DNA of 64,000 nucleotides, from assembly GCA_010092695.1 (NCBI GenBank), contig JAADJJ010000001.1, positions 1,612,001-1,676,000 on the forward strand, read 5' to 3'. A model generated the notes under the pieces. The model was not told the origin of the DNA and made no database searches. It saw only the letters and a list, made by a program, of their open reading frames with translations. This document shows positions 50,089-58,160 of the stretch, piece after piece; the first letter of the stretch is position 1, and the number at the start of each line of letters is the position of its first letter. A program made the translations under genes and the position numbers. The stretch is from Enterobacteriaceae bacterium 4M9. Its GTDB lineage: Bacteria; Pseudomonadota; Gammaproteobacteria; Enterobacterales; Enterobacteriaceae.

Positions 50089-50879
50089 TATCGATACCTG
50101 AATTCTTTCAATAGAATGTTACGGCAGTTTTCAACTTTTCCCGGACCGTTGCGGTGGCATCGGCTGGCGAATACGTTGCCCGGTTGATTGAATATGACAT
50201 TGTTGTTGATATGTAGAAACAGTACATACTGTTCATCACAACTGATGCTATATTTTTTTTCTATTAGAACTAATACTTCTGGTGGGATAACAGATTTTTT
50301 TTGTGTCGTATCTTCAAGATACCAGGCCTCGCATTTTCCTCTTACAACCTGTTCAGTGACTGGGATGTGGGAAGTAAATATATTGGGTAGCAGGTTATCA
50401 ATGGCTCTTTTTAGAACAAAAACGGAGGCGGTAAAAAAAAGAATAATGATAACAAACCGAGCGGGTGACCAGGACATAATGTCTTTATGTGGTTTGGGAG
50501 GAGGCATCAAAGGTGGTGCTACGCGGTTAACGTTTATCTTCTCCTTGAGATGTTCAATTTTTATATGGCTTTTAATGGTAAAACCAATGCGAGGAATGGT
50601 AGTGATAACTTCATCTTGAATGCCGTGATTAGAAATAACTTTTCTTAACTGTGATATATGGTTGTTCAGGCTATTGCCTGATGGCTCAAGATAAAAAGAC
50701 TCCCAGACTTTATGATAAATTTCATCTCGTAATACCACTTCCCCCTGCTTTTCAATTAACAGAGTTAGCAGGCGGTTTGATGTCGGGGGTAATGTCAGTT
50801 TCTGCTCAATATTATCCTGTCCCCAGACGCATCCGTCTTCCGCCCGGTAGAACAGGCGGTCCTCCAGATTATAGGTCAT
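50088..50879 (-). CDS. MarT/CadC/ToxR-like membrane-anchored transcriptional regulator
   Basis: The 263 residues comprise an N-terminal OmpR-type winged helix (about 1-105, with RDEIYHKVWE, GNSLNNHISQLRKVI and TTIPRIGF typical of ToxR-like proteins), a proline-rich linker (APPLMPPPKP), one membrane helix (about 141-157) and a periplasmic domain with several cysteines (GKCEAWYLED, ISCDEQY, RCHRNGP). Such proteins bind DNA from the membrane in response to periplasmic signals. The gene is AT-rich. It lies inside a cassette of holin and endopeptidase genes, which suggests that it controls lysis or secretion. The signal and target promoters are unknown. An FNR-like site lies upstream. Confidence 0.83.
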   Translation of the reverse strand: MTYNLEDRLFYRAEDGCVWGQDNIEQKLTLPPTSNRLLTLLIEKQGEVVLRDEIYHKVWESFYLEPSGNSLNNHISQLRKVISNHGIQDEVITTIPRIGFTIKSHIKIEHLKEKINVNRVAPPLMPPPKPHKDIMSWSPARFVIIILFFTASVFVLKRAIDNLLPNIFTSHIPVTEQVVRGKCEAWYLEDTTQKKSVIPPEVLVLIEKKYSISCDEQYVLFLHINNNVIFNQPGNVFASRCHRNGPGKVENCRNILLKEFRYR

Positions 50880-51007
50880 TTAATAGACTCCGAGAAAATA
50901 TAAAATAAAAGTAATAATGCTATCGGGTTATATATTAAAAGTTCATTAAGATATTTCCAGGTGAAATAATTTTGGATTACTTATAGCGTTTTTGTGCAGC
51001 CTGATCT

Positions 51008-51021
51008 TTGATTTGGATCAT
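51008..51021 (-). promoter_or_regulatory. FNR-like site upstream of the MarT-like gene
   Basis: TTGATTTGGATCAT matches the FNR consensus TTGAT-N4-ATCAA at nine of ten positions. It lies about 130 bp before the MarT-like gene (minus strand), in a 250-bp gap with no other gene. It suggests activation or repression under low oxygen, but single sites of this kind also occur by chance. Confidence 0.42.
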
Positions 51022-51129
51022 GAGCCCGCAGGCGCGCTAATAATGCTTTAACTCTCACTTTATTATGAGGTTAATAATCAATGGCGTTGTATTTTTATTT
51101 TTTTAAAAACGAAAACAACCCTGGAATAA

Positions 51130-51537
51130 TCAACGTGTTGCTGTATGATTATGAGTAATAGCCGTTTTTTCAAGCTCAAAATGAACACCATCTTTAAATG
51201 TCTTCCAGTCTCCACCCCAAATGATATTTATACCGAGTTCTTGTGCCGATTTTTTCATGCTTTCTGCCAGTACTTCAAAACTTTGCCAGTGGTTCCAGGG
51301 GATTTTTCCGTGAATCACGGGCGCGATATCAACAGCATGCCCTGTGAGGTGACGGCTGTTTTGTGTCTTGCTTAAACCTTCGCGTACCAGTTGCTTCTGG
51401 CGTTCCACTGAGCGTAACCCTTCTATTACGCAGAAGTCATCGCGTGAAATTTCAAGACAACGGCGAACAATACGAATCAAGTCAGGATGAATATTCGCCA
51501 GATTCTTTTCACTGTGTGCACTAAATTTTCTGTTCAT
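51130..51537 (-). CDS. M15-family peptidoglycan endopeptidase (L-Ala-D-Glu type, ChiX/T5 endolysin-like)
   Basis: This 135-residue enzyme has the zinc and catalytic residues of M15 endolysins: His63 and Asp70 in SRHLTGHAVDIAP, and Asp116 with His119 in FKDGVHFEL. GLRSVERQKQLVREG is the typical substrate-side motif. It resembles the T5 endolysin and ChiX, the endopeptidase needed for chitinase release in Serratia. There is no signal peptide, so it needs the holin for access to the wall. Nineteen bases separate it from the upstream LysR gene, so the two are probably one transcript. The last residues (ITHNHTATR) are a short unstructured tail. Confidence 0.85.
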   Translation of the reverse strand: MNRKFSAHSEKNLANIHPDLIRIVRRCLEISRDDFCVIEGLRSVERQKQLVREGLSKTQNSRHLTGHAVDIAPVIHGKIPWNHWQSFEVLAESMKKSAQELGINIIWGGDWKTFKDGVHFELEKTAITHNHTATR

Positions 51538-51556
51538 TTATTTTATCCACGTATTA

Positions 51557-52369
51557 TTAATGTGTGACGATGTTGTCATTGCGATGACACATCCGTTCAA
51601 GATTGGAAAATATATTGTTATTAAGCACGTTACGTTTGATGTCATTCACGTAAATAAAAAGTGCAATTGAACACTGATAAGGCAGTTCAGTCAGGGCCAC
51701 ATTGCCTGGTCTGGATGGTAAAAGCGCCATGTTTCCTTTCATACATGCCTGCTGTAGATAAGCGGTATTATCCACAGGCATTAGCGTGCCGGAGTAGCCG
51801 TCAGTATGCATGCGCGTTAACGTATCCTGTACGCTGCTGATCTCCTGCAGACTGGTTTCAATAAGGCAGGGCTGATGTTTCCAGTTATCAGCAATGTCGC
51901 TGGCGCACAGGAGTGACAGACTGGCAGAGGTTTTGAACTCTCTAAAGTGAGGTGGAACCGGGACTGGCGTCAGGGAAATATACATATTGTCATCATGGCT
52001 GATGCTTTCGCTATTATTCAGCGAGACAATTTCGCAGACATTTTCCAGCGTTGAGTTTAAAAAATCTGTCACTACAGTCAGGTTGATGCTGTCTGAGGCA
52101 ATTCTGAATGTCTTATCTTCTCGACTGCTGTTTATGCTGTTGAGAGCGGCATAGTGCGGATAGACCTGGCGATAAAGTCGTTCCCCACGTTTTGTTGGTG
52201 TCATGATGTTATTTTTCAATGTAAATAGTTTGCCACCATCCCACTCTTCGGTGAGTTTTAACATGCGCGTTACCGGCGGTACTGTCAGATACAGTCTTTC
52301 GGCGGCAGCATTGATATTCTTTTCCTGGTAGACGGTGACAAAAACGCGAATAGCTTTAGAAATAAACAT
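51557..52369 (-). CDS. LysR-type transcriptional regulator
   Basis: The N-terminal helix-turn-helix (FVTVYQEKNINAAAERLYLT, about residues 10-30, then VPPVTRMLKLTE) is of the LysR type, with a diverged and somewhat short effector domain (270 residues in all, against the usual 295-310). The location next to an endopeptidase and holin parallels ChiR of Serratia and the LysR-type regulators near the lysis cassette of Yersinia Tc islands. It is AT-rich. The perfect CRP site at 52563-52578 lies upstream with a TATAAA box (52533-52538) at suitable spacing. Gene targets probably include the LPMO and the holin; this is inferred. Confidence 0.82.
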   Translation of the reverse strand: MFISKAIRVFVTVYQEKNINAAAERLYLTVPPVTRMLKLTEEWDGGKLFTLKNNIMTPTKRGERLYRQVYPHYAALNSINSSREDKTFRIASDSINLTVVTDFLNSTLENVCEIVSLNNSESISHDDNMYISLTPVPVPPHFREFKTSASLSLLCASDIADNWKHQPCLIETSLQEISSVQDTLTRMHTDGYSGTLMPVDNTAYLQQACMKGNMALLPSRPGNVALTELPYQCSIALFIYVNDIKRNVLNNNIFSNLERMCHRNDNIVTH

Positions 52370-52562
52370 GTTCTCCTCCGTTATGTGTCGGGAAATTCAT
52401 CGTAAGCGCTGCGATAAGCAGAGAGATTCTGCAGACGCTTATTTTTCTAACGCCCGATGCCGCAATCAGCAAATAATAAATTTATTTATTCATTTAAAGA
52501 GATAATGCTTTGCTGTATTTGTTTTTGTTAGATTTATAAACTATTTCATTAGTTTAATTACC

Positions 52563-52578
52563 TGTGACGGCAATCACA
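52563..52578 (-). promoter_or_regulatory. CRP site upstream of the LysR-endopeptidase unit
   Basis: TGTGACGGCAATCACA is a perfect match to the core CRP consensus TGTGA-N6-TCACA. It is centred about 200 bp before the LysR start codon and about 35 bp before a TATAAA box (52533-52538, read on the minus strand), which puts it near -44 of the inferred start, close to a class II position. It implies induction when preferred sugars are lacking. Confidence 0.75.
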
Positions 52579-52646
52579 GAATTATTTGTTCGAGCTATAT
52601 ATAGGTTGTCGGACTGACGCCATGCTGCGAGATGCCGATATTGTTG

Positions 52647-52684
52647 ACCCAACCCAACCCAACCCAACCCAACCCAACCCAACC
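52647..52684. repeat. Tandem AACCC repeat, 7.6 copies
   Basis: The 38 bp are uninterrupted AACCC units; the minus strand reads GGGTT and can form a G-quadruplex. It lies 69 bp beyond the CRP site and about 280 bp before the LysR start. Copy number is likely to vary by slippage. An open frame through it on the minus strand (GLGWV repeats) is an artefact. Confidence 0.95.
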
Positions 52685-52948
52685 TGAAACATATCTTCGC
52701 CGTCAAAATATAACGGGCGCCGTTTACGGCGTATTTCTGATGTCAGGGCTAAACCAGAATAGTGCTGAGAGTCTTTTGTGATGGCGTTACAGTGTCCTGC
52801 CAACCTGTGGTTCTGCCTGACAAAGCCACATCTTGCCTGTCCTCACAAAGAGTAACGTGCCAGTTGCTGCCCATTCTTACGCGTTCTGAGCGCGGGTTAA
52901 GCAGGTTTGATTTAGCATTTTTATACACAAACTGTAACCTTGTGATAT
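52685..52948. other. Gap between the LysR and efflux units, no gene seen
   Basis: The only open frame, about 70 codons at 52762-52980, has no ribosome-binding site and runs into the operator of the efflux genes. I see no conserved element in this stretch. Confidence 0.5.
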
Positions 52949-52988
52949 CAATTTATTTACTTTACAGTAAAGTAAAGTAAATAAATTG
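52949..52988 (+). promoter_or_regulatory. Palindromic operator of the RND efflux operon
   Basis: A perfect 17-bp inverted repeat (52949-52965 and 52972-52988, six-base spacer) overlaps a tighter palindrome TTTACTTTAC-A-GTAAAGTAAA (52956-52976). It ends 17 bp before the first efflux gene. Size and place suit a TetR-family repressor, whose gene is the last of the same operon. Confidence 0.78.
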
Positions 52989-53005
52989 TTTGCAGAGGGT
53001 TAACT

Positions 53006-54145
53006 ATGGCTGTTTACCAACGTATTGTTAGGTGGGGTTGGGCCGCTGCTATTGGGCTTGGTGTGCTGGGTTGTGACGACACACAGCAAGCGCCTTCTGC
53101 GCTACCGCCGGAAGTGGAGACCTTACTGTTGGTGCCTGAACCCGTCACGTTAACCCGCGATTTGCAAGGCCGAACTGTCGCCCCGGAAATTGCGCAAATC
53201 AGGCCACAGGTCAATGGGATCGTTGAGAAAAAGCTCTTTACCGAAGGCGCAATGGTTAAAGCCGGCCAGCCTTTGTTCCTGTTACAAAAAGAAGTGTATC
53301 AGACTGCGCTGGACCAGGCTGAAGCCGACTTAAAGCAGACGCAGGCAGCACGTCTGGCCGCCCGGTTACAGTATCAGCGTGCACAACAGTTAATTGGCAA
53401 GAATTACATCAGCAAGCAGGATTACGACAACCTGCGGGCGACCCTACAACAGGCCGATTCGAGCGTTGCTGCCAGTGAGGCTGCTGTTCAGGCCGCGCAA
53501 ATTAACCTGCGCTACACCACTATTACCTCGCCTATTGATGGTCAGATTGGCCGCTCCAGTATTACGGTCGGTGCGCTGCTAACGGCAAATCAGGAAACGG
53601 TCCTGGTGACCGTGCGCCGTCTGGATCCCATGTATGTTGATATGACGCAGTCAGGCGACGACTTCCTGGCACTGCGCCGCGCAGTAGATGACGGCAGCAT
53701 AGCGCCCGTGAACATCATTACTCATCTGCTTTTGCAGGACGGAACCCAGTATGAGTATGTGGGCAAGCTACAGTTTGCCGATGTCGCGGTGGATGAAAGC
53801 ACCGGGGCGGTGAGCCTGCGCGCAGCTTATCCCAACCCCGAACGTTACCTGCTACCAGGCATGTTTGTGCGTACGCGTGTTGAAATTGGCCGGCGCGACA
53901 AGGGGATTTTAATCCCGCAGCAGGCGGTGCAGCGCACAGCAACGGGCGCACCGGTTGCGATGGTGGTCGATAACAACAGCAAGGTGCGCTCGGTTTCATT
54001 GGTTCTTAACCGTAGCGTTGGCAATAGCTGGCTTGTCGATAAAGGCCTGGCGGGTGGTGAGAGGCTAATTATTAACGGACCCGGCGGATTGCGAGAGGGC
54101 AGTGAAGTTCGCATTTCAGCGCTCTCAAGCCAGGGAGGAAGCTAA
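53006..54145 (+). CDS. RND efflux periplasmic adaptor (AcrA family lipoprotein)
   Basis: The 379-residue adaptor bridges the inner-membrane pump and an outer-membrane channel. Its N-terminal lipobox is LGVLGC, with Cys23 lipid-modified. The lipoyl-like half motifs (IRPQVNGIVEKKLFTEGAMV and YTTITSPIDGQIGRS) flank a coiled-coil hairpin (about residues 90-160), and the beta-barrel part has PNPERYLLPGMFVRTRVEI. GAGGG precedes the start. The pump gene begins two bases after its stop. No outer-membrane factor is encoded here, so TolC is the likely partner. Confidence 0.93.
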   Translation: MAVYQRIVRWGWAAAIGLGVLGCDDTQQAPSALPPEVETLLLVPEPVTLTRDLQGRTVAPEIAQIRPQVNGIVEKKLFTEGAMVKAGQPLFLLQKEVYQTALDQAEADLKQTQAARLAARLQYQRAQQLIGKNYISKQDYDNLRATLQQADSSVAASEAAVQAAQINLRYTTITSPIDGQIGRSSITVGALLTANQETVLVTVRRLDPMYVDMTQSGDDFLALRRAVDDGSIAPVNIITHLLLQDGTQYEYVGKLQFADVAVDESTGAVSLRAAYPNPERYLLPGMFVRTRVEIGRRDKGILIPQQAVQRTATGAPVAMVVDNNSKVRSVSLVLNRSVGNSWLVDKGLAGGERLIINGPGGLREGSEVRISALSSQGGS

Positions 54146-54147
54146 CA

Positions 54148-57100
54148 ATGTTTGCCAACGTCTTTATTAACCGCCCGGTGCTGACCATGGTCCTGGCCAT
54201 TTGTATTATGGCGGGCGGCGGCCTGTCGCTGCTGACGCTGCCGGTTGAGCAATATCCGGATATCGCGCCACCGGGCGTGGTTGTCACAGCCAACTATAAC
54301 GGTGCATCGGCCGAAATTGTTCAGGACAGCGTGACGCAGGTTATTGAACAGCAAATTAAAGGTATTGACGGTTTATTGTATTTCTCATCAACCAGCAGTT
54401 CAGCAGGCCAGATGCGCATCAGCCTGAGTTTTACCCAGGAAACTGACCCGGATATTGCTCAGGTACAGGTACAAAATGCGGTCAACCAGGCTCTCTCGCG
54501 TCTGCCGCAGGAAGTACAACAGCAGGGTATTACGGTAACCAAATCTCAGGGCGACAGCCTGATGGTGGTGGCGCTTTATGACAAAACCCGGCGCATGTCC
54601 AACGTAGATATTAACGATTACCTGGTCAGTACGCTTCAGGACCCACTAAGCCGGGTGGATGGCGTCGGGGAAACAACGGTCTTCGGCTCGCAGTATGCGA
54701 TGCGTATCTGGCTTGATCCGGTAAAACTGGCAAGTTATAGCCTGATGCCGTCTGATGTGCAGACGGCGGTAGAAGCACAAAACACTCAGGTCACCAGCGG
54801 TGAGTTAGGGACGCTGCCAACTGTTGACGGGCAGGCACTTAACGCTACCGTCACCACACAGTCGCGCCTGCAAACGGTAGCGCAATTTGAAAACATCATT
54901 TTACGTACCAACACCGACGGCTCGGCGGTCTATCTGCGTGATGTGGCACGCGTGGCTATCGGTGCGGAAAACTATCTCAACCAGACCACGCTCAATGGAT
55001 ATCCTTCGGCGGGGATCTCAATTCAGCTTGCCTCTGGTGCAAACGCAATGGCGACCGCCGGGAACGTGCGTGCCGAGGTACAACGCTTATCGGCGCAATT
55101 TCCTGATGGGTTGGTTGCCGCCTATCCGCGCGACAGCACCCCTTTTGTGATGGTCTCGATTCAGGGCGTGGTGAGCACGTTGTTTGAGGCGATTGTGCTG
55201 GTCGTTATCGTCATGTATCTGTTTTTGCAAAACTGGTCGGCGACGCTGATTCCGGCAATCACCGTGCCGGTGGTACTACTTGGCACCTTTGGCGTGCTGT
55301 CGTTGACGGGGTTTAGCATCAATACGCTGACGCTTTTTGCGATGGTACTGGCGATAGGGTTGTTGGTGGATGATGCCATTGTTGTTGTGGAAAACATCGA
55401 ACGTTTGATGCAGGAGGAGGGGCTGGACGCCCGTTCGGCAACACGACGCGCGATGGGAGAAATCAGCGGTGCACTGGTGGGCATTGCACTGGTACTGGCC
55501 GCGGTATTTATCCCGATGGCGTTCTGGGGCAGCTCGGTGGGCATTATCTACCGCCAGTTTACCGTCACTCTTGTTGCCGCGATGGGGCTTTCGGTGCTGG
55601 TTGCAATGACGCTTACCCCCACGCTATGTGCGCTGTTTTTGCGCCCGGCAAGCGCCAGTCCGGCTCGCTTTTTTCGCCTCTTTAACCGCGGGGTGGAGAC
55701 TACTCAGCGCCGCTATATCCAAAGTTTACACATACTGACGGCAAGGCCGGTGCGTTTTCTTGTGCTTGCCGGTGCGCTGGTGGCGCTGATGGCCTGGCAA
55801 TACCAGCGTATGCCCGGTGGCTTTCTGCCAACGGAGGACCAGGGGTCGGTCATGCTGGAGTTCACGGCACCGGTGGGCACCACCATGGCCGAAACACAAA
55901 AAGCGGCAGATGAGATAGCGAACTATTTCATGACCGAGGAAAAGGACAACCTCAGCGTCATTTTTATGGTGGTCGGGCGCAATAACGCCGGTAACGGCCA
56001 GAATGTCGGCATGGCATTTGCCGAGCTAAAACCTTGGGATGAGCGAGAAGAGACCGCGCAGCAGATAATCGAGCGGGCAAATAAGCATTTCAAATCGTTT
56101 GGCAGCGTCCGGGTCAGCGTGTTGTCACCGCCTGCGGTACGCGGGCTGGGGCAGTCCAGCGGGTTTGAGCTGTGGTTGCAGGACCAGTCTGCCAGTGGCT
56201 ATGACGCGCTGCGCGCGGCGCGCCAGCAGGTGTTAAGTGAGGCGGCGCAAAACCCGCTGCTCAACGCCGTGCGTATCAGCGGGCTGGATGACAAAGCTCA
56301 GTTGCATGTCAGCATTGATAAACAAAAAGCGTCCGCGCAGGGCATCGCGATGGCCGATGTTAACAGCACGCTGTCTGCTGCGTGGGGCGGCGTCTATATT
56401 AATGACTTTATCGACCGTGGCCGCGTAAAGCGTGTCTACATGCAGGGCGATGCACCCTGGCGTGCGTTGCCAGAAGATATTGAGCAGTGGTCCGTGCGTA
56501 CCACAAACGCAGAGATGTCCTCGTTTGCCAGCTTTGCCTCGCTACAGTGGATGAACGGCCCGCAGATGCTGCAACGTTTTAATGGGCTGTCTGCGACTCA
56601 GTTCCAGGGCGCTGCGGTAGAGGGCCAAAGTTCGGGCGCTGCAATGGAACAAATGCAGCAGATTATCGACCAGGTACAAGGTTTTGGCCTTGAATGGAGT
56701 GGGTTGTCCTGGCAGGAGCAGCAGTCCTCAGGGCAAACGTTATGGGTTTATCTTGCCTCTGCGGTGTTTATCTTTCTTTGCCTTGCTGCCCTGTATGAGA
56801 GCTGGTCCGTACCCATTGCGGTCATGCTGATTATCCCGCTCGGCATTCTGGGCGCGGTGCTGGCAAGCAGTCTGGCGGGATACGACAACGATATCTATTT
56901 CCAGGTGGGCATGTTGACCACGATGGGGCTGACGGCGAAAAACGCGATCCTGATAGTTGAGTTTGCCCTGCTGCAAATCAAAAATGGCGAATCGCTATTA
57001 ACGGCTACGCTTGAAGGTGCGCGCCTGCGCTTACGTCCTATCGTCATGACCTCGCTGGCGTTTATGGCGGGCGTTGTGCCGCTGGTGCTGTCGTCTGGCG

Positions 57101-57285
57101 CTGGCGCTGAGAGCCGTAAAGAGATTGGTACAACCGTGATAGGTGGCATGATTTCTGGCACACTGCTTACACTTATTTACGTACCGTTATTCTTTATTTT
57201 GCTCCAGAAGGCGCTAACGATGTTCAGGAGCGGTGGCAGAAATCGGCTTGCGTTACCACAAAAGGAGAATTTCAGGCATGACTAA
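54148..57285 (+). CDS. RND multidrug efflux pump (AcrB family)
   Basis: This 1045-residue protein has the 12-helix RND architecture with two large periplasmic loops. The proton-relay motif LAIGLLVDDAIVVVENIERL in helix 4 carries the two aspartates equivalent to AcrB Asp407/408; GLTAKNAILIVEFA in the C-terminal half carries the relay lysine. N-terminal MFANVFINRPVLTMVLAI and PVEQYPDIAPP are of the HAE1 class. Substrates cannot be read off. It overlaps the TetR gene by eight bases. Base composition is close to that of the core genes. Confidence 0.95.
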   Translation: MFANVFINRPVLTMVLAICIMAGGGLSLLTLPVEQYPDIAPPGVVVTANYNGASAEIVQDSVTQVIEQQIKGIDGLLYFSSTSSSAGQMRISLSFTQETDPDIAQVQVQNAVNQALSRLPQEVQQQGITVTKSQGDSLMVVALYDKTRRMSNVDINDYLVSTLQDPLSRVDGVGETTVFGSQYAMRIWLDPVKLASYSLMPSDVQTAVEAQNTQVTSGELGTLPTVDGQALNATVTTQSRLQTVAQFENIILRTNTDGSAVYLRDVARVAIGAENYLNQTTLNGYPSAGISIQLASGANAMATAGNVRAEVQRLSAQFPDGLVAAYPRDSTPFVMVSIQGVVSTLFEAIVLVVIVMYLFLQNWSATLIPAITVPVVLLGTFGVLSLTGFSINTLTLFAMVLAIGLLVDDAIVVVENIERLMQEEGLDARSATRRAMGEISGALVGIALVLAAVFIPMAFWGSSVGIIYRQFTVTLVAAMGLSVLVAMTLTPTLCALFLRPASASPARFFRLFNRGVETTQRRYIQSLHILTARPVRFLVLAGALVALMAWQYQRMPGGFLPTEDQGSVMLEFTAPVGTTMAETQKAADEIANYFMTEEKDNLSVIFMVVGRNNAGNGQNVGMAFAELKPWDEREETAQQIIERANKHFKSFGSVRVSVLSPPAVRGLGQSSGFELWLQDQSASGYDALRAARQQVLSEAAQNPLLNAVRISGLDDKAQLHVSIDKQKASAQGIAMADVNSTLSAAWGGVYINDFIDRGRVKRVYMQGDAPWRALPEDIEQWSVRTTNAEMSSFASFASLQWMNGPQMLQRFNGLSATQFQGAAVEGQSSGAAMEQMQQIIDQVQGFGLEWSGLSWQEQQSSGQTLWVYLASAVFIFLCLAALYESWSVPIAVMLIIPLGILGAVLASSLAGYDNDIYFQVGMLTTMGLTAKNAILIVEFALLQIKNGESLLTATLEGARLRLRPIVMTSLAFMAGVVPLVLSSGAGAESRKEIGTTVIGGMISGTLLTLIYVPLFFILLQKALTMFRSGGRNRLALPQKENFRHD

Positions 57286-57895
57286 AGGGCAGCCAGGTCG
57301 TCCCATGAAAGCGCGTCCGCGGATTTTACACGCGGCAAGTGAGTTATTTCTTACCCACGGGCTGGATGTATCACTTGATAGCATAGCCGTAGAAGCGGGC
57401 ACCACGCGCCAGACGCTGTACAACCATTTTCCAAATAAAGATGCGCTGGTGCTGGAAACATTCCACTTTCTTAACGACGAAATGCAACCGTCAGTAAAAG
57501 CAATTTTGGCTGAAGGGCTGGAGGAGTTACCGTTGATGCTCCGACGGTGCGCAGAGGTGGTGCAGCGGCACTTTTATGTGCCACGAAATATCCATTTTCA
57601 GCGCCTGCTGATTCAGCTTCTGGTGCAGAAGCCGGAGTTATATGCCGAACTGGAGCAGCGGCCGGTGCAACGAGTCCGCCGGGCGCTGGCCGATACGCTG
57701 GCTGAGGCGAAAGCGCGCGGTTTATTGCACATGGACGACCCGTGGATGCAGGCGGCAGCCTTTCTGGGAGCCGTAATGGGTTATCTGTTGCCGGGGGCGT
57801 TAATTTCCGAACAGTCGGTTGACGAAGCGGAGCTGGCGTTACTTGCTAAGGCGTCAACAACAAGCTTTCTGCGTGCCTGGGGCTATAGTGCCTGA
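57278..57895 (+). CDS. TetR/AcrR-family repressor of the RND operon
   Basis: The ATG at 57278 gives 205 residues and overlaps the pump gene by eight bases; longer in-frame readings start inside the pump. The N-terminal helix-turn-helix (SLDSIAVEAGTTRQTLYNHF) is typical of TetR proteins, and the rest is the helical ligand-binding domain, with family motif FHFLNDEMQ and a hydrophobic C-terminal region. Encoding the repressor at the end of its own operon gives feedback control through the operator at 52949-52988. The inducer is unknown. Confidence 0.9.
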   Translation: MTKGQPGRPMKARPRILHAASELFLTHGLDVSLDSIAVEAGTTRQTLYNHFPNKDALVLETFHFLNDEMQPSVKAILAEGLEELPLMLRRCAEVVQRHFYVPRNIHFQRLLIQLLVQKPELYAELEQRPVQRVRRALADTLAEAKARGLLHMDDPWMQAAAFLGAVMGYLLPGALISEQSVDEAELALLAKASTTSFLRAWGYSA

Positions 57896-58075
57896 GACCG
57901 CTCGCCTGTCTTTGTTACAGGCAGCATTGGCTGCCTGTTTTTCATGCCATCGACAGTGCATTGGGGACTTAGCGCCGGATACACTGTGGGGGATGATCAG
58001 GCGGCCATGATTTGAGCGACCGCACATTCCTTCTTCCTGTTACCGACTAAATGCGACACCCGACACAAATCTTAT

Positions 58076-58109
58076 TGTAACCGGTTGCAGAGTTTTGAAA
58101 CCGGTTTCA
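58076..58109 (+). promoter_or_regulatory. Two tandem LacI/GalR-type operators before the PTS gene
   Basis: TGTAACCGGTTGCA (58076-58089, one mismatch from symmetry) and TGAAACCGGTTTCA (58096-58109, perfect) share the core AACCGGTT and are centred 20 bp apart, on the same DNA face. They lie 52-85 bp before the EIIBC start. The central CG symmetry is typical of LacI-family operators; the repressor gene is at 59713. Confidence 0.82.
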
Positions 58110-58160
58110 GATTAGAGGCTGAACAACAATTTATTCAGTCACTCTGTAATCGGGGATGTT

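Noticed and set aside
51081..51152. A 23-codon plus-strand frame with a GAGG motif upstream, considered as a spanin or leader peptide
   Set aside because: It has no signal peptide, lipobox or coiled coil, and it overlaps the end of the endopeptidase gene on the other strand. Too little evidence.
49177..51537. The holin and endopeptidase genes as part of a prophage
   Set aside because: No capsid, tail, terminase, integrase or spanin gene lies within the region, and host-type regulators (LysR, MarT/FidL) are interleaved with them. The phage tail genes at 1-4050 are about 45 kb away.
52582..52803. Minus-strand open frame of 73 codons with GLGWV repeats
   Set aside because: The frame exists only because of the AACCC repeat and has no family resemblance or ribosome-binding site.
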